64,000 nt of DNA from Owenweeksia sp963758205. GTDB taxonomy: Bacteria; Bacteroidota; Bacteroidia; Flavobacteriales; Schleiferiaceae. The stretch covers positions 62,001 to 126,000 of the forward strand of contig CAVWUM010000001.1 in NCBI GenBank assembly GCA_963758205.1. The letters are read 5' to 3'. The position numbers and the translations under genes are program-made. The notes under the pieces are model-generated. The model was given only the letters and a program-made list of their open reading frames with translations. It did not search any database and had not been told where the DNA came from. Shown here one piece after another: positions 1 through 8,126 of this stretch (within the stretch, counting starts at the first letter, position 1; each line of letters opens with the position of its first letter).

Positions 1-464
1 GGCTCGCTAAGGTTTTTATCGTTTATGTTGCTGCCAATCTGTACACCAAGCAGGCCTATTTCCTTGCAGCGCTGCAGCTCTTTAATGGCTTCTTCGGCAT
101 CCTGCATAGGCAATGTACCTAAGCCTAAATAGTGCTGTGGGTTTTCATTACAGATTTGTGCTATGTGGTCGTTCAAAAACTCTGAAAGTGCCTTACAGTC
201 TTTTGACTTTGCCCAATAGCTGAACATCACCGGGATGGTACACACCACCTGTACCTGCGTGTCAAATTTCAGGTAATCATCAATACGCACTTTAGGATCC
301 CAGCAGTTGGCCTCAATTCTACGGAAGAATTTTTCGCCCTGCATCATATTGGCCGTATTGTCGGTATTATGGATGAGGTGGATGAATTCGCCATACCCGA
401 ATTTCTCCGCAAAGTTGGGGAGCTTTTCAGGCAGGATGTGGGTGTGCATGTCTATTTTAAGCAT
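1..464 (-). CDS. 2-amino-3-carboxymuconate-6-semialdehyde decarboxylase (ACMSD), N-terminal part
   Basis: Reading the minus strand from the ATG at 464 gives about 154 codons before the window edge, so the C-terminal half is missing. The N-terminus MLKIDMHTHILPEKLP carries the metal-binding HxH of the amidohydrolase superfamily. Family-typical ACMSD blocks follow: FGYG near residue 25, ANCWDPKVRI, then IPVMFSYWAK and GLGTLPMQ. ACMSD converts aminocarboxymuconate semialdehyde to aminomuconate semialdehyde, diverting tryptophan/kynurenine carbon from quinolinate to catabolism. The 3-hydroxyanthranilate dioxygenase at 1965-2495, which makes its substrate, lies nearby on the same strand and supports the call. 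Confidence 0.92.
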   Translation of the reverse strand, partial: MLKIDMHTHILPEKLPNFAEKFGYGEFIHLIHNTDNTANMMQGEKFFRRIEANCWDPKVRIDDYLKFDTQVQVVCTIPVMFSYWAKSKDCKALSEFLNDHIAQICNENPQHYLGLGTLPMQDAEEAIKELQRCKEIGLLGVQIGSNINDKNLSE

Positions 465-469
465 AGAGG

Positions 470-477
470 CAAATTTA
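470..477 (-). promoter_or_regulatory. TAnnTTTG promoter element of the ACMSD gene
   Basis: The minus strand reads TAAATTTG, a perfect Bacteroidota -7 element, five bases before the ATG at 464. No TTG lies at the expected -33 distance. If used, the transcript would begin at or next to the start codon. Confidence 0.4.
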
Positions 478-602
478 GCAAAGTGCGGTGGTTAGTAAAA
501 TGCTTTGCTGATGTTGGTAGTTTGTTTAGAGTTGAATTATTGACACGATTGTTTATTGCGCCATGAGTTTTACTGATGAAAGAGGAATAACTAAATCGCC
601 AA

Positions 603-1286
603 TCAATCAGCACTATCTGTGTGCTCCTTTCTATACTCCTTTATAAACTCATCGAGCATGGTGAGTCCCGGTTGGTGAACTTTAAGGTTCGGTATTTTGG
701 AAAACTCCGGGTGATCCAGATGGGTGCAACCCATTAGCACTTCGGTAAAACCCTTTGTTGCATAGTTGGAGAGGGTTTTGGAAAGAATTTCAAACTGTTC
801 CTCCTCTGTGGAGGCTTCCAGTTTATTTATAAGATTAATATCCGGAAATACCTGTAGTTTATGGCTGTCGCAAATTTGCTCCCTCTCCACCATTTTTTTC
901 AGGTTTACCACAGTGTTTTCTTCGGCTACAATTATGGCCAGTTTATCCAGGTTGGCATTTTCGAGTATAGGCCGCCAATAGGCCGTAAGTTCATAAATAC
1001 GGCCGGGGTACAGCTTTCGCCAATCGGTAATAAAGGAAAGTGAGTTGCAGTAAATAATGATATCGGAAAACTGCCGATTACCAACCTTCTTTTCAAATTT
1101 TTCCTTTACCAGTTTTGGATTTTGGTAAAGCTCCGCCTGCTGCGAGGGAACCGGGGAAATGCCAATAGCCTGTGATGTAATACCACGGTTCCAAAGGTAA
1201 TTGGCCCCCTTACCGCTATCAAAGGGGGTTCCACCAACCACGGCTATTTGCGAGAAGGGAGGTATATCGGGAGAGGTGCTGCGCAA
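603..1286 (-). CDS. Aspartate/glutamate racemase family protein
   Basis: This 227-residue protein resembles the Asp/Glu racemase superfamily. The N-terminal region has VVGGTPFDSGKG, and the two halves carry the expected cysteine contexts: YCNSLSF around residue 82 and MGCTHLDHPEF around residue 187, the places of the two catalytic Cys in cofactor-independent racemases. Cytoplasmic; no signal peptide. The substrate cannot be read from the sequence: aspartate, glutamate or a hydantoin-like compound are possible. The reading frame opens with TTG only four bases after the stop of the upstream lipoprotein gene, which suggests translational coupling. No ATG is available near the N-terminus. Confidence 0.7.
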   Translation of the reverse strand: MRSTSPDIPPFSQIAVVGGTPFDSGKGANYLWNRGITSQAIGISPVPSQQAELYQNPKLVKEKFEKKVGNRQFSDIIIYCNSLSFITDWRKLYPGRIYELTAYWRPILENANLDKLAIIVAEENTVVNLKKMVEREQICDSHKLQVFPDINLINKLEASTEEEQFEILSKTLSNYATKGFTEVLMGCTHLDHPEFSKIPNLKVHQPGLTMLDEFIKEYRKEHTDSAD

Positions 1287-1290
1287 GGGG

Positions 1291-1914
1291 TTATTTTACT
1301 TTTAGGATTTCATCCTTAAATTCAAATACTTGGCCATCCGTTAGGGTAACTATTACATCGAATTTTAAGGTCATGGGGTTCATAACTATTGGCTTGAGCT
1401 TAACAATGAATTTTTCATCGGGATACCATAATCTGTATAGGTTGCGTGATTGTTCAACAGTTTCATAAGCACCATTATCATACGATTTTCTCCCAACGAA
1501 GAACTTTGTAATATCCTCTCCTGAAAAAGTTGTATCCGTATTTAATGCGGTTGTAAAAGTAGTTTTCGAAATAATTTCAAATGATTGGATGTCCTGAAGG
1601 ACGTGGGGGCCTATTGGAGAGCAAGCATACGCATGAGGTATGAACATACTTATATTGAAATTTGATGAGAACACGCGGTCATAAGTATCAATGACAAGTG
1701 CTTTAGAAATACTATCCACATCATAAACCTGAGAGGTATCCAGGGCTACCTGTGTTTCAGGATTTAAGGTTTGCAAGCCAAATTTGGTGATATCAAAATT
1801 TGCAACTGGCGTATTGCTTTCACATTCGCAGGCACTGGAGTTACATCTTTCACATGAAAGGGGCACCAAGCCAAGAAAAAGAGATAAGAATAGTAGCCGG
1901 TAAAGGATTTTCAT
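1291..1914 (-). CDS. Hypothetical lipoprotein
   Basis: The ATG at 1914 gives MKILYRLLFLSLFLGLVPLSC, a lipoprotein signal peptide with the lipidated Cys at about residue 21. An upstream in-frame ATG at 1947 would bury the signal, so 1914 is preferred. The mature N-terminus is Cys-rich (CERCNSSACEC). The rest (207 residues in all) is soluble-looking beta-rich sequence with no recognised domain. It lies between the 3-hydroxyanthranilate dioxygenase gene and the racemase-like gene on the same strand. Confidence 0.65.
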   Translation of the reverse strand: MKILYRLLFLSLFLGLVPLSCERCNSSACECESNTPVANFDITKFGLQTLNPETQVALDTSQVYDVDSISKALVIDTYDRVFSSNFNISMFIPHAYACSPIGPHVLQDIQSFEIISKTTFTTALNTDTTFSGEDITKFFVGRKSYDNGAYETVEQSRNLYRLWYPDEKFIVKLKPIVMNPMTLKFDVIVTLTDGQVFEFKDEILKVK

Positions 1915-1964
1915 TTTATAGGTTTTACAGTAAGACGAATATTTCATCCTGGAAGGTTGGTTTG

Positions 1965-2495
1965 CTATTCCGTAAACCTTTCATCCACTTCCATCACTGT
2001 TCCACACTTATCGCAGGTGCGCAATTCTTTAGAGCCATAAAACTCTTTAAACCGGGGTAAAAAATCCTGCTCAATGTCGTGAAGCTCAAAGTACGTTTCA
2101 TGGAGTTTGTTGTTGCAGTTATCGCAAAACCAAAGCAGGCCATCGGTAAAACCTTTACCGCGCTTACGCTCAATAACAAGACCTATAGAGCCTGCCTCAC
2201 GTACTGGGTTATGTGGCACTTTGGGCGGGTGCAGGTACATATCTCCCGGGCCAAGTTGTAGTGATTTTGCCTGTCCATCCTCCTGAATGGTAACTGTAAT
2301 ATTGCCTTCCAGCTGGTAAAAAAGCTCCTCGGTTTCATTGTAGTGGTAATCCTTTCGGGCATTGGGCCCACCTACTATCATTACAATGTAATCGGTCCCT
2401 TCGGGGTAAAGGTTTTTATTGCTTACCGGTGGCTTAAGCAAATCCCGGTTTTCTTCTATCCATTTATTGAGGTTGAATGATTTTTTTATCGCCAT
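1965..2495 (-). CDS. nbaC: 3-hydroxyanthranilate 3,4-dioxygenase
   Basis: A 176-residue cupin dioxygenase that opens the ring of 3-hydroxyanthranilate to aminocarboxymuconate semialdehyde. Typical blocks are visible: MIVGGPNARKDYHYNETEELFYQ with the catalytic-iron His and Glu, then GDMYLHPPKVPHNPVR with the third ligand. The C-terminal extension has two CxxC pairs (FCDNCNNK near residue 123, TCDKCGTVM near residue 160) that form the rubredoxin-like second iron site of the bacterial enzymes. Its product is the substrate of the ACMSD at the window edge. Upstream the minus strand reads TACTTTCG at 2519-2512, one base off the -7 consensus. Confidence 0.95.
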   Translation of the reverse strand: MAIKKSFNLNKWIEENRDLLKPPVSNKNLYPEGTDYIVMIVGGPNARKDYHYNETEELFYQLEGNITVTIQEDGQAKSLQLGPGDMYLHPPKVPHNPVREAGSIGLVIERKRGKGFTDGLLWFCDNCNNKLHETYFELHDIEQDFLPRFKEFYGSKELRTCDKCGTVMEVDERFTE

Positions 2496-2690
2496 GGCAG
2501 TATGTTTTTTACGAAAGTAAGAAAGTAGTTGAGGAGAGGCCGCAAGTTCTAAGCTGGAAGTTGCAAGGAGGCCACCGATTTGGATTGCTCACGGCTTAAA
2601 GCTATCAGCTTATGGCTTTTCTTTACCAAACAATCCTACGGTAAACTCGTTGCAAGTTTTAACCTTCAACATTAATCAAATAACACTTAT

Positions 2691-3683
2691 ATGAATTACA
2701 ATAACCTCGGTAAATCAGGACTTAAAGTAAGCGAGCTGAGCTTTGGCTCGTGGATAACATTTGGTAACCAGATTGGTGACAATACCTCTGAAGAACTGTT
2801 GAAAATGGCCTATGACAATGGCGTAAACTTTTTTGATAATGCCGAGGTGTATGCAGCCGGTAAAAGTGAGGAAGTAATGGGCAAAATCCTTAAAAAGATG
2901 GGATGGAGAAGAGATTCATACATTTTATCCAGCAAGGCTTTTTTTGGTATTTGGGGGCCTAAGGAATCCAAACCTACCCAGCAGGGTAATAACCGAAAGC
3001 ATTTAACGGAGGCCTGCCATCAGGCATTAGAACGTTTGCAAACCGATTACCTCGATTTATATTATTGCCACCGTCCGGATAAAAGTACACCCATAGAAGA
3101 AACGGTACGTACCATGAACACGCTGATAGAGCAGGGCAAAGTGCTGTATTGGGGTACCAGCGAGTGGAGCGCCCAGGAAATTATGGAAGCCCACATGGTG
3201 GCTAAGGATTTAAGATTAATTGGCCCTACTATGGAGCAGCCGCAATACAATATGCTGTGGCGCGAAAAGGTGGAAAAGGAATTCAGCCAGATTTATAAAA
3301 CTGTTGGTTTGGGAACTACAGTTTGGTCTCCGCTGGCCAGTGGTATCCTTTCGGGAAAATACAATGATGGCATACCTGAAGATGCCCGCCTAAACCGCGA
3401 TGAACTGAGCTGGCTGAAAGACAAAAGCGTAGTGGAGGAAAATCTTAATAAAGTGACTGAGCTTACCAAACTCGCTAAAGAACTGGGAATAAATATTCCT
3501 CTGCTGGCCTTAGCGTGGTGCCTCAAAAATGAAAATGTAAGTACTGTAATATTAGGCGCATCCAAAACATCTCAGCTAAAGGAAAACCTTAGAGCCACTG
3601 ATGCCAAAGAAAAACTGACGGATGACGCAATGGAGCGCATTGAGAACATACTGGGCAATAAGCCCAAAATGCCGGCATTTTAG
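2691..3683 (+). CDS. Aldo/keto reductase, Kv-beta/YghZ-like
   Basis: A 330-residue TIM-barrel NADPH-dependent oxidoreductase close in length to potassium-channel beta-subunit-like aldo/keto reductases. It starts with MNYNNLGKSGLKVSELSFG. The catalytic tetrad is visible: Asp in FFDNAEVY, Tyr in the same block, Lys in LSSKAFFG, His in YYCHRPD. GTSEWSAQEI and TVILGASK near the C-terminus fit cofactor binding. Cytoplasmic. Substrate not predictable; aldehydes such as methylglyoxal are typical for the subfamily. It is a single gene, convergent with the lipoprotein at 3703. Confidence 0.9.
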   Translation: MNYNNLGKSGLKVSELSFGSWITFGNQIGDNTSEELLKMAYDNGVNFFDNAEVYAAGKSEEVMGKILKKMGWRRDSYILSSKAFFGIWGPKESKPTQQGNNRKHLTEACHQALERLQTDYLDLYYCHRPDKSTPIEETVRTMNTLIEQGKVLYWGTSEWSAQEIMEAHMVAKDLRLIGPTMEQPQYNMLWREKVEKEFSQIYKTVGLGTTVWSPLASGILSGKYNDGIPEDARLNRDELSWLKDKSVVEENLNKVTELTKLAKELGINIPLLALAWCLKNENVSTVILGASKTSQLKENLRATDAKEKLTDDAMERIENILGNKPKMPAF

Positions 3684-3702
3684 TGTTTCGCGTACTTCAA
3701 TA

Positions 3703-4164
3703 CTAAACCACCGTAACTGTAATCAACAGGTTTTCGCGGCCTACTTCCACACCATCCTTATACAGAATTAGAACATAGGTATGATTTACAGTTTTAGCTT
3801 CAGTGCAGTTAAACTCTACCGTAAAATAGGTGCCGAACATGGGGTCTTTATTCAGTTTTGAAAAGGTAGTGCCTCCATTGGCGAATTTGGTATTAAGTTG
3901 TGGATGAGGATTGCTGATCACCACTGAGTCTGCCGTACAGGATGTAGCGGCCGAAGGGGAGCAGTATACGTCAATTAGATCTAAAAACTGAGGGCAAGCA
4001 CTGCTGCCAACAGTATGGGTGGCTATTATACTGTATTCTGATAGGATGGTGTTAGGGCGGGGTGGCGGTTGCACAGGTTGGTCATCATCACATGAGCAGG
4101 AGTAAGCGAGTAATGCCACGAATAAACCCAGCGTGGCCTTGAGAAGTGTACGGATAGAAATCAT
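3703..4164 (-). CDS. Hypothetical lipoprotein
   Basis: A 153-residue protein with a lipoprotein signal (MISIRTLLKATLGLFVALLA then YSC, lipidated Cys at about 23). A short acidic then Pro-rich linker (CDDDQPVQPPPRP) follows, and then a beta-rich domain with four further Cys. I recognise no family. It is probably anchored on the periplasmic or outer face of the outer membrane. It is convergent with the aldo/keto reductase, 19 bp away. Confidence 0.6.
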   Translation of the reverse strand: MISIRTLLKATLGLFVALLAYSCSCDDDQPVQPPPRPNTILSEYSIIATHTVGSSACPQFLDLIDVYCSPSAATSCTADSVVISNPHPQLNTKFANGGTTFSKLNKDPMFGTYFTVEFNCTEAKTVNHTYVLILYKDGVEVGRENLLITVTVV

Positions 4165-4245
4165 AATGTTTATAGTTTAGGAAAGCCTCAAGTTACACCA
4201 TTCTGAAATAAAAGCTCCTTTTATCCTATATCATAATTGGGTTAA

Positions 4246-4749
4246 TCAGCCCCGGGTTAATTTTTCAATAATTGATCGGTGCTGTGGGTATTCGTTTATC
4301 AGCTTATCTCGTTTAGCCATTTCAAAATCCCTAAAATCAAAACCGGGGGCTACCGTGCAGCCTACTAAACTATAGCCCTCGTCTTTTCTAAGTGAAGAGG
4401 CAAACCAGGCATGGGCTGGAACGGTGGCCTGAAACACTTCACCTGCTTCGGGGTTACTGCCCAGGTGTATTTCTTCAAATTTTCCATTGGGATGAATAAC
4501 GCTAACGGTGATAGCCTCACCAGTATAAAAATGCCAGGTTTCATCAGATTTTATACGGTGAAAAGCGGAGAAGTTACCAGCAGTGAGCATAAAGTAAATG
4601 GAGGTGGCAATGTTTCGGCTTCCTTCAAAACCCGCTGGCAGGGCATTGCCTTGTATTTCTTCTTTACAGCGATACACCTCTTTAAAGTAACCACCTTCGG
4701 GATGGGGTTGCAGTTCCAGTTTATCCACCCAATATTGCTGATTTTTCAT
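4246..4749 (-). CDS. Cupin domain protein, DUF985 (Cupin_5) family
   Basis: The 167-residue frame from the ATG at 4749 (MKNQQYWVDKLELQPHPEGGYF) has the family signature PHPEGGYFKEVYR, ATSIYFML, the cupin metal-site block FHRIKSDETWHFYTGE, and VPAHAWFAS and FDFRDFEMA towards the end. The family is a metal-binding cupin of uncertain enzymatic role. An in-frame upstream start at 4767 would add only six residues. Divergent from the helicase gene. Confidence 0.85.
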   Translation of the reverse strand: MKNQQYWVDKLELQPHPEGGYFKEVYRCKEEIQGNALPAGFEGSRNIATSIYFMLTAGNFSAFHRIKSDETWHFYTGEAITVSVIHPNGKFEEIHLGSNPEAGEVFQATVPAHAWFASSLRKDEGYSLVGCTVAPGFDFRDFEMAKRDKLINEYPQHRSIIEKLTRG

Positions 4750-4814
4750 ACTTGCGATATTAACCAAACAATCCTAAACGCTAAACCTTAATTTCGGAAC
4801 AAATTTTATAGCAG

Positions 4815-7250
4815 GTGCAAAAACCCGAACAATGGTTTAAAGAACTGGGCTGGCAGGTAGCCCCTTTTCAGGCGGAAGCATGGCAGGCTTATGCCGATGG
4901 CAAATCGGGAATTGTGAATGCACCCACCGGCAGCGGAAAAACCTATTCCTTGCTACTTCCTATACTGGCTTCGCACAATGAAACCAAAGGTCTTCGTGCT
5001 ATCTGGATAACGCCCATTAGGGCCCTCGCCAAAGAAATTTTTCAGGCAGCGGAGCGCGCCATTGAGGGCATGCAGCTGGACTGGACCGTGGGCGTACGCA
5101 CGGGTGATACCAAATCTGCCGAAAGGGCGAAACAGCGAAAGCAGCAGCCTAATTTACTGATCACCACACCTGAGAGTTTGCACTTATTACTGGCCTCTAA
5201 AAACTATCCGCAAACGTTTAAAAACCTGCAATGTGTGGTGGTGGATGAGTGGCACGAACTGCTGGGTACTAAGCGCGCAGTACAAATGGAGCTCGCTCTA
5301 TCCCGCTTACGCGGAATGAACCCTGAACTTAGAACCTGGGGCATCTCCGCCACCATAGGTAATATGGATGAAGCGATGGCCGTGTTAATGGGGCTCCCCC
5401 TCTTCTCGGCTGAGCCGAGAGAGAAGGATCGGGGTGAGGTGATTATCCGCGCCAACATCAAAAAGAAAATTGAGGTAAAAACCATTTTGCCCGACCAGGT
5501 GGAAACCCTGCCATGGGCAGGCCACCTGGGAATTAAGATGCTTAAAAAGGTACTTCCGATAATTGATAAAAGTCAAACCTCACTTTTATTCACTAACACC
5601 CGCTCTCAATCAGAAATTTGGTACCAGCGCTTGCTGGACGTACAGCCCGACCTTGCCGGCATAATCGCAATGCACCACGGGAGTATCAGTCGTGATTTAC
5701 GCTTTTGGGTAGAAGATGCTCTGTACACGGGTCAGCTAAAAGTGGTGGTATGTACCTCCAGTTTAGATTTAGGTGTGGATTTTCGTCCGGTGGAAACCAT
5801 AATACAGGTGGGTAGCCCCAAGGGAGTTGGCCGCTTTATGCAGCGTGCGGGCCGCAGTGGTCACAGTCCGGGTGCTACCAGCCGCATCTATTTTGTGCCT
5901 ACCCATTCCCTGGAATTGATAGAAGCAGCAGCCCTCCGCCAGGCTATTAAGGAAGAGATGATGGAAGACCGCACACCCTACGTGCGCAGTTTTGATGTGT
6001 TGATTCAATACCTGGTAACACTGGCGGTATCCGAAGGGTTTTACCCAAAGGAGATATTTGAAGAGGTAAAAAGGACTTTTTGCTATTCGTCTATTTCTGT
6101 CGAAGAATGGCAATGGTGTTTGGATTTTATAACAACTGGTGGCAAATCCCTTTCAGGATATGATGAATTTCATAAAGTAGAAATTGAGGAGGATGGACTG
6201 TATAAGGTGAATAGCCGCAGGGTGGCGCAGCGGCACAGAATGAGTATCGGTACTATTGTTAGCGATGCCTCTTTGAAGGTGCAGTTTCAGGGTGGGGGGT
6301 ATTTGGGCACCTTGGAAGAACACTTTATTGCTAAACTAAAACCTGGAGATACTTTTTCGTTTGCCGGGCGAAACCTTGAGCTGATACGAGTACGGGGCAT
6401 GCAGGCAACCGTACGTCTGTCAAAATCAAAAACCGGAATGATTGCCAGCTGGGGTGGAAGCCGTATGCCGCTTTCAGCAAAAATGGGCGCCATGCTACGC
6501 ACCAAGCTGGATGAAGCCTTTAAGCCAAAGCGCACCGACCCGGAGCTTACCATGATGGAGCCTTTGTTTGAATTACAGCGGGAACGCTCTGTAATACCCA
6601 CCCGCGATGAGTTTTTAATTGAAAAGTTTAAAAGCCGGGATGGGTACCATGTATTCTTTTACCCCTTTGAGGGGAGGTTGGTACACGAAGGGATGGCTAC
6701 TGTATTGGCCTACCGCATTTCATTGTTCAAGCCACTCACCTTTTCCATAGCACTTAATGATTATGGTTTTGAGCTTCTTTCTGATTCGCCCATACCTATA
6801 GAGGAGGCATTGGACTCGGATATTTTTACGTTGAAAGATCTCCGCGAAGACATTATGCAAAGCATAAATGCGGTGGAGATGGCGCGCAGACGCTTCCGCG
6901 ATATAGCAAGCATTGCAGGTATGGTGTGGCAGGGCTATCCCGGGCAACCGGTAAAAGACAGGCACCTACAAAGCAGTAGTCAACTCATATTTAATGTATT
7001 TAATGATTACGAGCCGGATAATCTTTTACTACAGCAGGCGTATGAGGAGGCACTGGACTTTCAACTGGAGGAAGGACGCCTGCGCCTGGCCCTGGAGCGG
7101 ATTAATAAGCAAACCATTTTGATTCAGGAGCTCGTAAAACCCTCCCCATTTTCCTTCCCCATTATGGTAGATCGGTTATCGCGCGAAAGACTAACCTCCG
7201 AAACGCTGGAGGATAGGGTGAAGAAAATGAAAGTGCAGGCGGAGTGGTAG
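4815..7250 (+). CDS. Ligase-associated DEXH-box DNA helicase (Lhr-like)
   Basis: An 811-residue superfamily-2 helicase. Walker A is NAPTGSGKT near residue 35; the Walker B DEXH box is VDEWHELLG near residue 140; motif III is GISATIGN. The second RecA lobe has LLFTNTRSQSE, CTSSLDLGVDF and GRFMQRAGRSGHSPG (motif VI). The length and Lhr-type C-terminal region match the helicase of the ligase-exonuclease-helicase-phosphoesterase DNA end-processing module. None of those partners is adjacent: the upstream gene is a divergent cupin and the downstream gene a lipoprotein. The start is GTG. A G/C-rich palindrome is embedded in frame at residues about 193-208. Confidence 0.88.
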   Translation: MQKPEQWFKELGWQVAPFQAEAWQAYADGKSGIVNAPTGSGKTYSLLLPILASHNETKGLRAIWITPIRALAKEIFQAAERAIEGMQLDWTVGVRTGDTKSAERAKQRKQQPNLLITTPESLHLLLASKNYPQTFKNLQCVVVDEWHELLGTKRAVQMELALSRLRGMNPELRTWGISATIGNMDEAMAVLMGLPLFSAEPREKDRGEVIIRANIKKKIEVKTILPDQVETLPWAGHLGIKMLKKVLPIIDKSQTSLLFTNTRSQSEIWYQRLLDVQPDLAGIIAMHHGSISRDLRFWVEDALYTGQLKVVVCTSSLDLGVDFRPVETIIQVGSPKGVGRFMQRAGRSGHSPGATSRIYFVPTHSLELIEAAALRQAIKEEMMEDRTPYVRSFDVLIQYLVTLAVSEGFYPKEIFEEVKRTFCYSSISVEEWQWCLDFITTGGKSLSGYDEFHKVEIEEDGLYKVNSRRVAQRHRMSIGTIVSDASLKVQFQGGGYLGTLEEHFIAKLKPGDTFSFAGRNLELIRVRGMQATVRLSKSKTGMIASWGGSRMPLSAKMGAMLRTKLDEAFKPKRTDPELTMMEPLFELQRERSVIPTRDEFLIEKFKSRDGYHVFFYPFEGRLVHEGMATVLAYRISLFKPLTFSIALNDYGFELLSDSPIPIEEALDSDIFTLKDLREDIMQSINAVEMARRRFRDIASIAGMVWQGYPGQPVKDRHLQSSSQLIFNVFNDYEPDNLLLQQAYEEALDFQLEEGRLRLALERINKQTILIQELVKPSPFSFPIMVDRLSRERLTSETLEDRVKKMKVQAEW
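5391..5440. repeat. Palindromic G/C-rich element inside the helicase coding sequence
   Basis: The segment begins with a C-run (CTCCCCCTC), contains the perfect 8-bp inverted repeat TCTCGGCT/AGCCGAGA around one base (5404-5420), and ends GGATCGGGGTGAGG. It looks like the small CCCCCTC...GAGGGGG intergenic repeats common in Bacteroidota. It is read in frame as roughly residues 193-208, between the ATIGN motif and the next beta-strand. The resemblance to a dispersed repeat is a judgement by eye. Confidence 0.45.
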
Positions 7251-7342
7251 CGTCCAAGCTGCAACTACTAAGCCTTTAGTTTGATAAAATTTTTTCACAT
7301 TGAGAATCAATATTTTAAACTGATTACATTGATGATTTACAC

Positions 7343-7352
7343 GGGGGGGGGG
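7343..7352. repeat. Homopolymeric tract of ten G
   Basis: A run of ten G lies in the 238-bp gap between the helicase and the Cys-rich lipoprotein gene, 137 bp upstream of the lipoprotein ATG. Such tracts are prone to slipped-strand change. No other homopolymer of this kind was noticed in the window. Confidence 0.9.
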
Positions 7353-7488
7353 TAGGAATATGCTGTAGGAGATATTGGAAAATTAGCTTCTTTTGATGTG
7401 CAATTAATTAATCAGGCCTGATAGTATTAAAAGCCGCGTAAACCGAAAAGCGTATGAGTAGGTAAACGAGTTACTAATTATTATTAAT

Positions 7489-8073
7489 ATGAAAAAAGTA
7501 TTCTTAACAGTATTTGCCTCAGCGGCAATTTTCTTTGCATGTTCAAAGGAGGCTTCAAGTTTAAAAGAGAAGCATAAAAAGTCCAGTTCTTACGAGTTTG
7601 AATCCGTTACCTCCCTAACAACCCCGGGGGCAATAAAGTTGGGTATTGAAAGGGATACCGAAGGTCATCTAACTATAACCAAAAGTGCTTCCACCGGAGC
7701 CAGTATTGTTCAATCATTTTTAGTTGATGAAGGAGGTGTAAATATTCTAACAGGAAATGGTGAAGAGGGTTTTGTGTTTACAGGAGAGGGAACATATTAT
7801 TACATTCCTTTTAATGATCCGGACGATTACATTGAATTTAGACGCGCAGGTGAGAAGGTTACAGTGTCATGTGATTGTTCAAGTGAGGGAGGTGTATGCG
7901 GAGAATCGGGATCTGGCTCAATCGGGGGAGGTACTCATACTATTAAGTGTACAAGCTCTGATTGTACTGGTTGCTGTGACGCCACCGTAACGATTACTTA
8001 TGATACAGGTATAATTTCAGATGTTCCAGGGCCGGGAGTCTTTGTTAAAGGTACTGGCGTTAGTATTTTATAA
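7489..8073 (+). CDS. Cysteine-rich lipoprotein, unknown function
   Basis: A 194-residue protein with signal MKKVFLTVFASAAIFFAC (lipobox FFAC, lipidated Cys 18). A Lys/Ser-rich linker and a beta-rich middle follow. From about residue 125 a compact cysteine cluster appears: SCDCSSEGGVC, a Gly/Ser-rich loop, then KCTSSDCTGCC. Seven Cys within about 40 residues suggest disulfides or a metal site. I know no family for it. The next gene, 53 bp downstream on the same strand, encodes an exported thioredoxin-fold protein with CxxC, so the two may cooperate in thiol chemistry (inference). Confidence 0.65.
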   Translation: MKKVFLTVFASAAIFFACSKEASSLKEKHKKSSSYEFESVTSLTTPGAIKLGIERDTEGHLTITKSASTGASIVQSFLVDEGGVNILTGNGEEGFVFTGEGTYYYIPFNDPDDYIEFRRAGEKVTVSCDCSSEGGVCGESGSGSIGGGTHTIKCTSSDCTGCCDATVTITYDTGIISDVPGPGVFVKGTGVSIL

Positions 8074-8088
8074 AAGTGAAAAATCATA

Positions 8089-8113
8089 ACCCTTCATGCA
8101 TAGCATGAAGGGT
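8089..8113 (+). terminator. Perfect 11-bp hairpin between the two genes
   Basis: ACCCTTCATGC and GCATGAAGGGT pair perfectly around ATA. Only a weak T-rich stretch follows (ACTTATT), so it may be an attenuating or processing hairpin rather than a full terminator. It starts 16 bp after the lipoprotein stop and ends 13 bp before the next ATG. Confidence 0.55.
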
Positions 8114-8126
8114 ACTTATTCTGCGT

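Noticed and set aside
307..566. Two short plus-strand frames at the left edge
   Set aside because: They lie antisense to the ACMSD gene, whose minus-strand translation is an excellent family match.
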